Shown: positions 37,104 through 48,692, numbered from the stretch's first letter. The stretch: DNA of 64,000 nucleotides from Rhizomys pruinosus (GCA_009823505.1 VZQC01005070.1:4385465-4449464); one strand, 5' to 3'. A program made the numbers and translations. Notes: a model not told the origin generated them from the letters alone.

Positions 37104-37280
37104 AGCTGGGTGTGGTGGCACATACCTTTAATCCTAGCACTCTGGAGGCAGAGGCAAGTGGATCTCTGTGAGTTCAAGGCCAGCCTGTGAGTTCCAGGCT
37201 AGCTAGCTGGGACTAAAGGGAGACCCTGTCTCAAAAAGACAAAAAACAAAAAAACAAAAACAAAAATAAAACAAACAAAA
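37104..37280 (+). mobile_element. B1 SINE, sense
   Basis: 'agctgggtgtggtggcacat', 'gagttcaaggccagcctg', then a CAAAAA-rich tail. Part of the middle ('gtctacagag') is missing or altered. Confidence 0.92.
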
Positions 37281-37299
37281 TAAACAATCCATGATGTTC

Positions 37300-38730
37300 A
37301 GAGTAGCTCATTCTTCTGCAGGCTGACCAACTCCAACTCCAGTGCTGCTGACTTCAGTTTGTTCAAGGATTGCACCAGGTCAGAGCAGGTTTCTGCCCTT
37401 GAGTAAACCTGCTCGCTTTGAGGCTTTGTGTGCATTCCATCCTATCACTGAACTTAACAGACTATTAAAGGTTTGACGTTAGGTGACTGTATTTCAAACC
37501 CTAGGTTAATGTTTTGAAAATGATCATTTTTCAATGTGATTTTAAAACATTACTATAACCACAATAGTGCATATTTGAAAGGAGTTGCCCTTCAATTTTT
37601 GTTTGCTCTTTGCTTATGTTCCCTGGAAGTTAGAGTTTTTTATATAGCTAACAAAGTTTCTATACCCTCTTTTCTATTTGTAGACCTGTGCTAGTTAAAT
37701 TTCTTAGATCAAACTTTGGATAATATTACCATGGCACAAGCTGGTTAACAATATTGACACTAACCCAGGAAATTTAAAAATTATACAGGACAAGACCAAA
37801 GATCCATAAGTTTGGCTTGTTTTGAAAGAGGGGGTGGGAGTGGTGTGGGGGGGTTTCAATAATAAGACAATATGGCATTTCAACCTATGGCATTAGGTTC
37901 CTAAAGCCAAACTAGCAGTCAATAAATATCATGAACCACAACCAACCTGAATCTGATTACTCAGTGGTTAGAGAGCTGAGACCCAAAGCCTCTAAAAAGA
38001 ATCCTAAGCTTGTGACATTTACAAAGCTGTTTCTAAAGACAAAACAGGTATGAAAGGTCATGACAGACTAAGACTTTCAGGGGCAGGGGAGGGAACTGAC
38101 TCATCCACTGGAAGATTAAAGGATTCAAAGTTGTAGAGGGAAAAGTTTGTAATTTTTTTGAACACAGACGTATGTTTTTGATACATGTATGTGCCGTGAA
38201 TTTGAAACATGAAAATACAATATGAAATGATTGTCTTTCCATTTGAATTATTTATACAGAACTACTTTTCTTTTTTTAATCTTTGAATTTCCTCATGAGA
38301 GTGTTATCTTTATATTGGAAGAGTACTTTTTGTGACAGGAAAGGAGAGATGGAGAGGGAAGAGGACAGGCACAGATAAAATGAAGGACTGGATACCAGTG
38401 TTCGTGTCTGTGTTCAGTGTTTTAGTTTGGATTGTATATGTTACTCCAGAGATGTTTGCTTATAATTCATTTACTGGGTACTTTAAGCTTCTTTGTTAGC
38501 ATGTGTTTCTGTGTTTTACCCAATATTTACTCATGGGAAAAAAATATTACATGATCCAAAGGAGTTCTCTAGGGAGGTTATACTGCCCTAGCTCAACCAT
38601 CATGCATATCTGAAACCAACTGCACCTTAGCTCTATTTTCGGTCAAAAACAACAAGAGCACAAAACCCCAGTGTCCTGTTCAAAGTGCTGCTTGCATGTT
38701 TCTCCTGAAAACCAAGCAGACTTCAAAAGA
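37300..38730. other. Intergenic sequence, nothing recognised
   Basis: No SINE, LTR or credible frame seen. Contains a G-rich patch at about 37830-37850. Confidence 0.5.
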
Positions 38731-38737
38731 GAGTGTC

Positions 38738-38858
38738 AGTGCCCTGGCCATGGAGTTACAGAGGGTTGTTAGTGCCATGTGCATGCTGAGAATTGAATCC
38801 AGGCTCTCTACAAGAACAGTCAATGGTCTTAACTGCTAAACTATCTCTCCAGCTCCAA
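38738..38858 (-). mobile_element. B3-type SINE remnant, antisense
   Basis: 'ccatgtgcatgctgagaat', 'ctgctaaactatctctcc' and 'agctcc' are the antisense head of a tRNA-derived SINE. Confidence 0.7.
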
Positions 38859-38882
38859 TATACTAATTAAAAAAAAAAGTCG

Positions 38883-39034
38883 TAGCTGGGCGTGGTGGTG
38901 CACGCCTTTAATCCTAGCACTTGGGAGGCAGAGGCAGGTGGATCTTTGTGAGTTCAAGTCCAGCCTGGTCTACAGAGTGAGTTCCAGGACAGCTGGGGCT
39001 ATAGGGAGACCCTGTCTCGAAAACACAAACAAAC
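38883..39034 (+). mobile_element. B1 SINE, sense
   Basis: 'gtagctgggcgtggtggtgc' through 'gggagaccctgtctcgaaaa'. Short duplication 'aaaaaagtc' at both ends. Confidence 0.95.
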
Positions 39035-39089
39035 AAAAAAGTCATGCTTGTAATGAATTAATATTGGGAAAATCATCAAAGATTACCCT

Positions 39090-39446
39090 TGTTAGGTTAT
39101 GCGCACTGCCCCAGACAAATAAGGAGACCACGAGGTTTAGGCATTCTGGGATGAAGTTTACTTTAGGGTAGCTGAGGCTGAGCTCAAAGGAAAATAGAGC
39201 CAGCACTGAATGTTATCTGGCTAGGGACTTTATGGGAGGAGGTAAGAACTCAAGTAGAGGGTGGGGAAAGGGTGTGAAGCAGAAGTCTCCATCTTTTCAA
39301 AAGGGTGGAAGATTACTGAGTGTTCTGTGATGTCCCTTGTTCCATAACCAAAGGTAGGCTGATAGAGCAGGTTTCTTGGTGCCTGGCCTTGAATGCCTCT
39401 GCATTTCAAATGGACTCCTGGGCTTTGCGGAATTCACACTCTGACA
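39090..39446 (-). mobile_element. Solo LTR (family X, copy a), antisense
   Basis: Begins TGTTAGG and ends CTCTGACA (TG...CA), 357 bp, with an exact 5-bp duplication 'accct' (39085-39089, 39447-39451). It is clearly related to the LTR at 40147 along its length. The complement of the poly-A signal region ('gtttactttagg') near its left end indicates minus orientation. No internal region, so a solo LTR, probably ERVL-like from the 5-bp duplication. Confidence 0.85.
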
Positions 39447-39609
39447 ACCCTGAATAGCAAAACTGAATTTCAACTTTAAAAATTATTTTTTTTCTCAAGC
39501 AGAGGATGACCCTCAGCACGTTCATTTGGGCTTTCTTATATTTGAAATTTTCAAATTTTAACATTCATTTTCTTCTACTCACTTGTGTTCCCTTCATGAG
39601 AAACAGTCA

Positions 39610-39790
39610 AAATGTTGTCTTGCATTTTTCTCTTTCTTTTTTTTCTTTTTCTTTCCTTTTATGGTTTTTTTTTTTTTTTTTTTTTTCCCAAGACAAGGTC
39701 TCCCAGTAGCCCCAGCAGACATGGAACTTGCAAAGAAGACCTGAATGGCCTGGTTCTCACATTGATCTGCCTCTTCTTCAGCACTGTTCA
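39610..39790 (-). mobile_element. Polypyrimidine tract and degenerate B1, antisense
   Basis: A T/C-rich run (39628-39688) followed by 'caagacaaggtctcccagta' and 'gccccagca', then a decayed B1 body ('tgaatggcctggttctcaca'). Confidence 0.7.
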
Positions 39791-40016
39791 AAGCAATGTT
39801 CTTTAAATACTTTTCATGAAGTCTACTCTTAGGACCACACACATGTCCTTCTGGAATGCATACAAAGTACTACTTTGCTTAATAAAATATAGGCCATTAT
39901 AAACCACTAAACAGAAGTATATCTTATCTATTTTTTTAAAATAAGTATAAAATAATTATTAATCATCTGGAGCTAAAAATAATTTACTATTTCTCATATT
40001 CAAAACTATTATCAAT

Positions 40017-40146
40017 AGCCAGGTGTGGTGGTGCACACCTTCAATTAATGCCAAAAGCTGAGAGGCAAAGACTGGGGGATCTCTGTGAGACTGAGGTCAC
40101 CCTGGTCAATATCAGGACAGCTGGAGCTACTGAGAGACCCTGTCTC
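40017..40146 (+). mobile_element. B1 SINE split by a solo LTR
   Basis: 'gccaggtgtggtggtgcac' to 'gagagaccctgtctc'. The last five bases are the duplicated target of the LTR at 40147; the B1 tail resumes at 40509 ('gtctcagaataaac'). Confidence 0.88.
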
Positions 40147-40508
40147 TGTCAGGTTATTGTGCACTCCCCAGAAAAAATAAGAGACCACAAAGTTTAGGCA
40201 CTCCAGGATAGAGTTTATTTCAGGGTAGCCAGGGCTAAGCTCAAAGGAAAACTAGAGCCAGCACTCAATGGTGTCTGGCCTGGGAATTTAAGGGAGGAGG
40301 TAAGATAGGGATTCAGATAGTGTGGTGGGGGAAGGGTGGTCTAGCAGAAATCTCTGGCTTTTCAAAGGGGAGGAAGATTCCTGAGTAGTCTGTGATAACC
40401 TGTTTTTAACAAAGGCAGGCTGGTAGATCTGGATTCTTGGCATCACCAGCCTTCGGTGCCTCTGCTTTTCAAATGGACTCCTGGGCTTCGGCAATTCACA
40501 CCCTGACA
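40147..40508 (-). mobile_element. Solo LTR (family X, copy b), antisense, inside a B1
   Basis: TGTCAGG...CCTGACA, 362 bp, flanked by 'gtctc' at 40142-40146 and 40509-40513. Shares with 39090 the blocks 'gtttaggca', 'agctcaaaggaaaa', 'gagccagcact' and 'caaatggactcctgggctt'. Same orientation as copy a. Confidence 0.9.
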
Positions 40509-40549
40509 GTCTCAGAATAAACAAACCCAAAATACAAAAACCATCATCG

Positions 40550-42300
40550 TTAAAATAAAGTAGGATGAACTACCCTCTTCAAACTCTAAAATTTATGATA
40601 CAACTTTTCCCTTAATGATCACTGCAAAACTTAAGCTTCATGGTGAACTTCCCCAGGTCAAGGCTAGCAATCACACTCCTCTGAAATGGAACAAAAAGAC
40701 ATTTCTATTTTTAGCATTGAGATCTGATCAGTCTATACTTACAATCTGTATATGTAATTAAAGTCTGTAAAAAAAAGTATTAAGACTGGTGATAAATTCA
40801 GCAAATGCTCATATTTTGTCCACAGAATTTGAAAACTATTAAAGAGAGTTGAAAAGTATTTTTATTTTTTAAAAAGGAGCTCCACTCTAAATATTAAAAG
40901 CTTGCTTTGATGCTGGCCCCTATGTGAAAGCTGTAGTAAAGATGATTAAAAAGGAAAAAAGGAAACAGTATTTGCATTCATTCTGGTAATAGAATATGAA
41001 ATTAAAGCATGAACGGATTAATGTTTTAAAGCTTGACTTGCAGTGATAAAGCTAAGGTATTAGAACAGACGACGGAACGGTTACAGGACAGACAGGCAAA
41101 GAAAAAGCAGCCAGTGCCTTAAATAGGAGCAAGTCAACCTAGAATGGAATTACAAAATGATTAATCAATACAAATGAGAAACCTTACAAGGAAAGAGAGC
41201 ATGGTGAGACTTCTTATGGAACTCAATGCTGAGGCCGCTTGAAGATAATGAAAGGAGCCTAGCAAAGCCAAAGAAATGCTTTCATCCCATGGCAAAGTCA
41301 TTTGTGAACAGTTTAAATTACCCTAATCACCTCCCCTCCAGCCGTCACTAGGCTCTGACTCTTTAGTTATTTAAAAAAAAGGAGTTTGGGGAAATGAGTT
41401 CTGGGAATCTAAGCTGCAAAATAATTACACACACACCATTTTAGCATTTTAACAATGCAATCCCAAACATTTGTTCTCATTAGAATGCAAATCGACTCAT
41501 TTAATAATCCCACAAGAGAATTCCACCACACTCAGTTTAAAAAGCGCAATGGTATTCAAAATATTATTAATAAATGCCAAGTATGGAAAAGCCAGTTTGC
41601 TTTGCCAACAGCTCAGGCTAGATAAAAGGCATATACTTACATTTCCATCCTTTTTTTTTTTCCCCCTGACCAAATTTAGTTTAATTGAAATTTAACAGTT
41701 GAACTGGTCTGGAATAGACTTCAAAAAAGCAGAAGAAGAAAAAAAAAAAATCAAGGTGACAATCCCCTCTGCCTGGCACATAAACTTTCAAACTCCCTAC
41801 AGTCAGACCTCACCATGTAAAGCAAAGACATCCACTCATCCTGAGCGGGGTCTGATTTCATTACCCTAAATTGTTGCTAACTGTCTTAATCTGTGCTAGA
41901 CAGAAGACAGCTTAGGTTTTCTTTCATCCTAAATTGAATTTGGAGCAAACCACCAGAACCAAGAAATGTGAGCATTCTTTTGCAAAACTTCTTTTTTAAG
42001 AAAGAAAACTTTCAAAGAAAACATTCACTCTAAATGATACAGTGCTTTCTACATTGTACTATTAAAGAAAAACTAGTTTACACTATACTTAACTTGTTCT
42101 GTATTAAAACATTAAAAACCCCTAAAATGATTATTTTTAATAAAGAACATTTGGTCAATTTTTTAATTAACAATTACCTGCAGAGAAATGGATAAAATTA
42201 ATTTACTCATTTTTCATTAAGATTTTTTTATGCATTCAAGACACTTCTATTTTACTGTTTCTCCCTCCCCTCCCCCATTTAACTCCCTTTTAGAATGTGT
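40550..42300. other. SINE-poor stretch, candidate conserved noncoding DNA
   Basis: About 1.7 kb with no SINE, LTR or L1 that I can see, in a region where a SINE usually occurs every 1-2 kb. Contains homeobox-type TAAT cores ('attaatcaatacaa', 'ctaatcacc') and no credible coding frame. Regulatory function is inference only. Confidence 0.35.
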
Positions 42301-42308
42301 CAAGGATT

Positions 42309-42536
42309 GGGGCTGGAGAGAGGGCCTAGAGGTTAAGAGCTCAGACAGCTCTTGCAGAGGACCAGGGTTCGATCCCCAGCACCCACATGGCGGCTGAGAA
42401 CTGTCTGTAACTCCAGTTGCAGGGGAATCCGAGACCCTCTTCTGACCTCCGCGGCATTGCACGACATGGGTGCACAGACCTACATGCAGACAGTACATTC
42501 ATACACATACAAAATAAATAAAATTAAAAAAAAAAT
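42309..42536 (+). mobile_element. B2 SINE with 15-bp target duplication
   Basis: B2 with an intact B box and an A-rich tail. The duplication 'agaatgtgtcaagga' (42292-42306) versus 'agaacgtgtcaagga' (42537-42551) has one mismatch. Confidence 0.95.
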
Positions 42537-42559
42537 AGAACGTGTCAAGGAAATGCTGA

Positions 42560-43300
42560 CCAGTAATCATGTTATCTAATTTATTATACATGAACTAATG
42601 AGTTTTGTTTTGTTAATTTGTACACAGAAACATGTGGCTGTGAACTCCCTTCAAAGGAGTAGTGTCATCTTGATCACTTTAACGTGAAAGAGACTGGATT
42701 TCTCAGACATAAAGATAGTTCCTTTAATGTTGCTTTCGATTCTCATGTATTACGAAAGAGTAGAAAGCCATGCAGGTTAATTCACTGAACTATCAAAACT
42801 AAAAGGAAGTCATACACATACACAAATCTTAATTAATCTCTAAATATGTCTTCTGTTAGTTTGGTGAAAGATAAATGGCAAACAATTTGACAGGCATCTA
42901 TCCAAATCTGCTAACAATACATATTCAAACTTTTACATGTGCACTCAAAATGTGAAGATGAGCCAGTTTAGACTACTTATTTTGTCTACACATTTTACAG
43001 AGGAATTGAGCACTCCAGAGGTATGGTTTCGGCCTGAAATCAACAGCAAATAGATTCATACCTCTAACTCCCTTTATGACTATACTAGGTCATATGAATC
43101 TCTTATAAGCATTTACGATGGATAAAATTTTATCCAATATGATTAGCATTCTTATGAGAAGACATCAGAGAAATGAGAGTGTAGAAAAAGGTCATAGGCG
43201 GCACAGCTCAACTGGAGCCGTCTTAGTGGAGGGGCCTCATAGAAACCAAACCTGAAACCACCTTCCTCTTGAATGCCCAACATTCAGGACTGTGAAACAG
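42560..43300. other. Intergenic sequence, nothing recognised
   Basis: No repeats or frames that I can support. Confidence 0.5.
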
Positions 43301-43311
43301 TACACTTTTTC

Positions 43312-43467
43312 AGTCCCTCTGATTACTACAGGGTGGCACATCCTTCCTCAAGTCCCTCTGATTGCTACAGAGTGGCGCATCCTTCCTCAAGTCCCTCTGA
43401 TTGCTACAGGGTGGCACATCCTTCCTCAAATCCCTCTGATTGCTACAAGGTGGCACATCCTTCCTCC
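43312..43467 (+). repeat. 39-bp minisatellite, four units
   Basis: Units start at 43312, 43351, 43390 and 43429, each a variant of 'gtccctctgattgctacagg' followed by 'gtggcacatccttcctcaa'. The units differ by a few substitutions. Because 39 is divisible by 3, frames stay open on both strands (for example the minus-strand repeat with core 'CSNQRDLRKD'), but no start context or domain supports a protein. Confidence 0.95.
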
Positions 43468-43701
43468 ACATTCCTTGCACACTTTCTGGACCCTTTCTTG
43501 GGCTAAGCACTTAGGTTAACAGAAAGAACAGGTATTTCCAGAAAGGAAACAGAAACAGAATGAAGGGTTTTAGTAAACATACAGTTTAAAATATTACTCA
43601 AATTAGCTATTTGGGAATCCAAAGATATATAGTGGAGAACAATTAGGAGTATAGAATGGAAATATTTATCTCATTATGAAAATGGCCTACTGGGGGGGGG
43701 G

Positions 43702-43921
43702 TGGTGCTGGAGAGATGGCTCAGTAGTTAAGAGCACTGTCTATTCTAGCAGAAGACCTGGGTCTGACCCTCAGCATCCTCACGGTGCCTAACAACCATCC
43801 CTAACTCCAGTTCCAGAGGCTCCATGGCCTCTTCTGTCCTCCATGAGCACTGTATGACACGGCTGCACTTACACACACAAGCAGGCAATACACTCGTACA
43901 CATAAAATAAAAATAAATAAT
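43702..43921 (+). mobile_element. B2/B3-type SINE, sense, after a poly-G run
   Basis: 'gtgctggagagatggctcag', then 'agttaagagcactgtcta' and 'ccatggcctcttctgtcctc', with an AAATAAAAATAAAT tail. A G run (43692-43701) precedes it. Confidence 0.88.
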
Positions 43922-43923
43922 AT

Positions 43924-44079
43924 TTTGTTTTGTTTTTGGTCTTTCGAGACAGGGTCTCCCTGTAGCCCCAGCTGTCCTGGAACTCACTCTGTAGACCAGG
44001 CTGGCCTTGAACTCACAAAGATCCGCCGGCCTCTGCCTCCTGAGTGCTAGGTTTAAAGGCGTGCGCCACCACGCCCGGC
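43924..44079 (-). mobile_element. B1 SINE, antisense, in the B2 tail
   Basis: 'tcgagacagggtctccctgt', 'gtagaccaggctggccttga', 'gcgccaccacgcccggc'. Inserted just after the tail of the preceding SINE; 'aaataat' recurs on both sides. Confidence 0.94.
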
Positions 44080-44578
44080 AAATAATTTTCTTTTAATTGG
44101 CCTTTAATTCATTCCCTAAAGCAGTTGGTTTTGAATTCCCAGGTTGATCATAGGATTACCACTGTTTCCTGGTTTCCTCTCAACAAAGGTTATGAGGGAG
44201 CAAACTGAGACTGGTCTCAGGCAGAGAAAATGCTAACAGTAGGGAAAAAATACATGACAAACGTAAGACGTTTTGTCTGCTAATGAAAGAATACTATTTT
44301 CATGTAACCTAAAAGAAGAATGAAAGAGTATTTTCTAATGCCAAGGTTACAGAACAAGTTGGTATCAAGAGAGTTGAAGCACCTCTCCCCCATAGTCATT
44401 GAAAGATATCAGTAATCATATTCATTGTAAAGTAGTGAGAATCAATTAGTATTAAAATGCTAGTACCATCCAACAGCTAAAAGACTAAGGTCAATCTATC
44501 AGATTTTTCTTCCAAAGTTAAGGCATATATATGACCTTAAAAGAAGTCCCTCTTCTCAGTGATGACTGGATAGTAAGT

Positions 44579-45046
44579 TGTTGTACCCCAAATTCAGGTC
44601 CCCCAAAGACCACCGAGAAACCAATTCCCATGCAAGTACAAAAGGATTTTATTCAAGCTCGAGCTGGGGACTCACCACCTGTTCCGACACAATAGTCCAG
44701 GAGACTAAGTCCCGAACTTTATAGTTTTAAGACAAAGGGAGGTTTCTGGACTTAATTTGTCCAGCGTTTGGCAGGTATAACTTGTCTGCCTTGCTTGGCT
44801 AGTTTAAAGGGCAAATAAGGCTTGTCCCTCTCTGATAGGCTGAGCTTTCACAATCTGATTGGCTGTAAGGCTTGTCCCTCTCTGATAGGCTGAGCTTGCA
44901 TGGCCTTGGCTTACAACCTGATTGGCTGCTGGTTGGTAGGGTGACTGGAGGAGTCACCCTGTGCCGAGTCATCCTGGCTGGGTTTCTTCTTGAGGTAGCT
45001 GTCTACAAAATGGAGTCCTACCCAAAATGGAGTTTCGAGCACTACA
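44579..45046 (-). mobile_element. Retroviral-type LTR, antisense, with duplicated U3 blocks
   Basis: On the minus strand this reads as a TG...CA segment of about 468 bp with CCAAT boxes (complement 'gattggct' near 44858 and 44920), a TATA-like 'actataaag', and a poly-A signal AATAAAA (complement at about 44650). Two identical 32-bp blocks ('taaggcttgtccctctctga'...) lie at 44816-44847 and 44866-44897, period 50, each followed by a CCAAT box, as in duplicated U3 enhancers. No matching target duplication was found, so the ends are approximate. I see no internal region. Class not certain; gammaretrovirus-like (ERV1) is my guess. Confidence 0.75.
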
Positions 45047-45118
45047 TTCCCTTGAGCACCACAAACAAGTTCAAAAGCAAACTCATTATAGACAAAGCAA
45101 ATGTGTAAATGTTTCTTT

Positions 45119-45381
45119 TTTTTTTTTTAATTGATCATACCAGAAACCAAGCCTTTTTTTTAAATTTTTTTATTCTTGTATGTGTATGAATGTACTGACT
45201 GCATGTAGGTTTGTGCACCTGTGTCATGCAGTACCTTGGAGGTCAGAAGAGGGTGTCGGATTCCCCTGGAACTGGAGTTAAAGACGGTTCTCAGCCGCCA
45301 TGTGGGTGCTGGGGATCGAACCCAGGTCCTCTGCAAGAGCAGTCGGTGCTTTTAACCGCTAGTCCATCTCTCCAGCCCCAC
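45119..45381 (-). mobile_element. B2 SINE, antisense, with 16-bp target duplication
   Basis: Complete reverse B2. 'gtgtaaatgtttcttt' flanks it exactly at 45103-45118 and 45382-45397. Confidence 0.96.
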
Positions 45382-45880
45382 GTGTAAATGTTTCTTTATC
45401 CTATGGTTTGTTGTGTTTTTCAAATTATAGTCTGTTCTTCTGTATTCATATGACACACTGCTTCCTAATGCAGTGGTAGAGATTGAGCATAGAAGAAGCA
45501 TAATTAAAAAATGTTTAAAAAATAAGTCTTAGAAGGGGGACTTCAAAAAAAGTTATGAATGACGGATAGTCACTGAGAGAATTAGAAGAGTCTCCTGTGG
45601 CTTCACTGTATTTCTTTATGATGTAAACTACACTAGGTTAAAAAGAACAAAAATGGCTGTTGTTAATAAGGGAAATGTCCTAAACCACAGAGGCTTGTAC
45701 TTTCAAAATTCTAGACTATACCTAATGCCTCCTTGAAGTATTCTTACTAGAACTTGAACTCAACAAAGTTTCTAGAGCTAAGATCCATTAATAAGAAATA
45801 TGAGGGAAGGAGTTGCAGTAAATAACATCCCAAGGAAGCAGAGTGAAAAAAATATATACAGAACATAGCGAAATGTGTGA

Positions 45881-45934
45881 AATGCTGTCAACCTTGATGG
45901 ATTGGCCAATGTTGTCAACCCTGATGGATTGGCT
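45881..45934 (+). repeat. 27-bp tandem duplication
   Basis: Two units, 45881-45907 and 45908-45934 ('aatgctgtcaaccttgatgg' and 'aatgttgtcaaccctgatgg', each then 'attggcc/t'), with three differences. Confidence 0.9.
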
Positions 45935-45990
45935 AATGGCAATGGGGCAATGAATTGTATAAGAAAATTATTCTTATTTATACATATATG

Positions 45991-46020
45991 CACACACACA
46001 CACACACATATATATGTGTG

Positions 46021-46052
<32 letters not shown>

Positions 46053-46053
46053 A
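45991..46053 (+). repeat. Compound (CA)n/(TA)n microsatellite
   Basis: A CA run followed by a TATG/TA run. Confidence 0.93.
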
Positions 46054-46059
46054 AATGAA

Positions 46060-48180
46060 AATGCTCTAAATGCCATAATGTTCAGGAATTTTTTAAAATA
46101 CGTTTATAAAGGTAAGGAAAGACTACCTACGAATTGTGTCAGCTGTGACAAGTCTTGATGAAGTCAGGTGATAAGTGTATATGGGTTGATTTAGTCTTTT
46201 AAAAAGAATTACAATCAATTTTTGCCTTTCATAAATGGACTATACCAAAACTAAGCTAAAAGTAGTACATATCAGGAAACTTTCCAATATTATACAATCA
46301 GTAAGAATATTAATTAGTTTCTGGACCAGTCATATTTCTCTGTATCTCAGATCATGAGGAGGTCAGAAAATAAAGGGTAAGGGTCAGACAGCAAACTCTG
46401 CAACACAGAATCACATCCTTGTCAAGAGAGCAGAGTGTTCCCAACAGCAGATTCTGAATATGTCTTCCAAGGACAAGTTGGTTTCTACTCTGAGATATGG
46501 AAAGAAGCATCAAGTTAGTGTACATAGATCACCACTGCCAGTTCCTCTCCAGTCTGCATACTGTTTGTAAAAACTGTTCTCATTTCACCAGTCATTTAAA
46601 AGGTAGACTTCAGGAATATAAAGCAGGATGGTCAGCTTTTGTTTTCTAGGGTGGTCATCCAGTGTCAAGGAGTGGCTGCTTCTTTGGATAAAGCATACAC
46701 ACTGCTATGTTTCCAGGAACAGCTCAAGTTTGTTACAAGATCACCTCAGTATTAAACGTTATCAGCCTGTCGACTGTAGGCATTTAATTTTGCAATTCTG
46801 GTGTGCTGTGGAAAGGAATATTTCTACAATACTATTTATTATAGTCACGATGAAATAACTGCCTAAGTTCTGTTGATCTGTTCCTAGTAAACACTTGGCG
46901 CAGCATGTTCTTACTTTCAGGTTTTACAAGTTCCGTTCTAGGAGTTCTCATAAATTACATGTGAGAATATGTAACAATTTTCTGTCTTAAATTTGAACCT
47001 CATTCTTTACTCTGTGTTCTCCAGTATGCCATGTCTATGGGAGCAATTCAGAGAGAGTTAAATAGAGTAAAAGCTCATAAAGCTGTCTTGAAGATAAAAT
47101 AGATCAGTTCATGTAAAAGAGTGGACCTACATATTAGACTATAGTAAAGATTTATGCTGGTATCATAATTATTATTAGACTTAGTTGCAGTAGCAGGAAT
47201 ACTGGAATGTAATGAATCTCATCATTTTCAGATCCTGGTATTATTAATAGATGTAGTATCTTAAAGAGTTTGAGCATCTTTTGATGTTGTCATTATTCTT
47301 ATTATTAGACATAGAAGTGATATTGGTAGAATGTCATGAGATTTGAGTATTTTTGGATTGTCACAGGGAGTATTTTGTTTTCCTGATATTATTAGGTTTC
47401 TGCTACTTAAATAGGAGAGATGACCAATCAGGGAAAATAACTTTTTTTCCAATTGTTGGTCCTTTCTTTTGAATTCAAAATATATACTCTTCTTTGCTTA
47501 TATTTATGCAAATGAAGTTACAGCTAATAAACACTTCTCCTTTACCAACCACCACAACAGTGGAATGAGCAAAAGTCATGGAGAAGATTGACAGATGAAA
47601 GGGACTCTTTTTCTTTTTTTTTTGGTTTCACGCTTGCTTTGCTCCTATTTTCTCGTAAAGAGGAGAATAAGTATCTATAGCCACTTTATGGGAAGCTCCC
47701 CATCCCCCACAGAACAGGAAAATTACATCTCACTCAGTTTAGTCAGCCACCTATGAGGGAGCTTCAACTGATCCTATTATCTCCAACAGCCCAAAAGTTT
47801 CTCAAATGCCCTGCCATGGGCTTTCCCACAACCAGTTCTAGCTGACAATTCAACACATATTTTAATGAATTAGAAGGATGGCCACAGGAATATGTTTCTC
47901 AAGAAATCTGAATCTTAGTGAAGTATAATAGCATAGGGAATGAATTCAAGGATGCTCTGAACATAGCAGTATAGCAAGAACCTGTCAGAATGTTCTCCAT
48001 AGTTTCCTATTATTTCAACCCTTTTCACGTTGAGAATCTTTTCCCCATCCTCATGCTCTAACTCTAAGAGATAATAGCTGCTTTCTACATCTACAGTGTT
48101 AGTACTCTTTAGATTTCAGCCCACTTATAAGATGATGACTGTTACTAATGAATGTCTAGATTTATTAAATTCTTCCATAA
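46060..48180. other. Intergenic sequence, nothing recognised
   Basis: No SINE, LTR or supported frame in about 2.1 kb. A T-rich run is at 47607-47624. The minus-strand frame at 47261-47452 has no support. Confidence 0.5.
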
Positions 48181-48181
48181 G

Positions 48182-48240
48182 CATATGGTGCATGCCTTTA
48201 ATCCAGTAATCTGGAGCAGAAGCAGGAGGATCTCTATAAA
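48182..48240 (+). mobile_element. B1 SINE, left part (outermost host of a three-level nest)
   Basis: 'tatggtgcatgcctttaatc' and 'aggaggatctct' are an old B1. It is interrupted by the B2 starting at 48252 and resumes after 51800. Confidence 0.8.
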
Positions 48241-48251
48241 ATGGAGACTAG

Positions 48252-48284
48252 GGACTGGAGAGATGGCCTAGCGGTTAAGAGCAC
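48252..48284 (+). mobile_element. B2 SINE, left part (middle level of the nest)
   Basis: 'gactggagagatggcctagc' and 'ggttaagagcac'. The last five bases 'agcac' are the target duplicated by the MaLR composite. The B2's own target 'atggagactag' is at 48241-48251 and again near 51803-51813. Confidence 0.93.
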
Positions 48285-48692
48285 TGTTCTAGTTTGTCTT
48301 CCACTGCTGTGACAAAACACTCTGACCAACACCAACTTGGGGAGGAAAGGGTTTATTCAGCTTACATCTCCATGGTCACAGTTCATCACTTAGGGAGCCC
48401 AAGGCAGGAACTCAGGGCAGGAACCTGGAAGCAGGAGCTGAAGCACAAGCCATGGAGGAATGCTGTTCATTGACTTGCTCTCCTGGTCCATGCCCAGCCT
48501 GACCTCTTATACAGTACACAACAACCTGCCCAGGGTGGCACCACCCATAGTGGGCTGGGCCCTCCCTCATTGCTCAACAATCAAGACAATACTCCACAGA
48601 CATGGCCATAGGCCATTCCAATGGAGCCAATTCCCCAATTGAGGCTCACTCAACCCAGGTGTGTCAAGTTGACACTAAAGCTATCCAGCACA
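48285..48692 (-). mobile_element. LTR A of the composite (3' LTR, minus strand)
   Basis: 408 bp; on the minus strand TGTGCTGGATAGC...CTAGAACA. Contains AATAAA ('gctgaataaaccc'). Same family as the LTR at 23073-23476. Preceded (in its own sense) by the purine-rich 'aaggggtcaat'. Confidence 0.9.

Noticed and set aside
43312..43467. CRISPR-like repeat array
   Set aside because: Units are head-to-tail without unique spacers, in a rodent genome; it is a minisatellite.
43273..43519. Repeat protein encoded by the 39-bp units
   Set aside because: Open frames on both strands follow from the unit length; no start context, flanking exon or domain.
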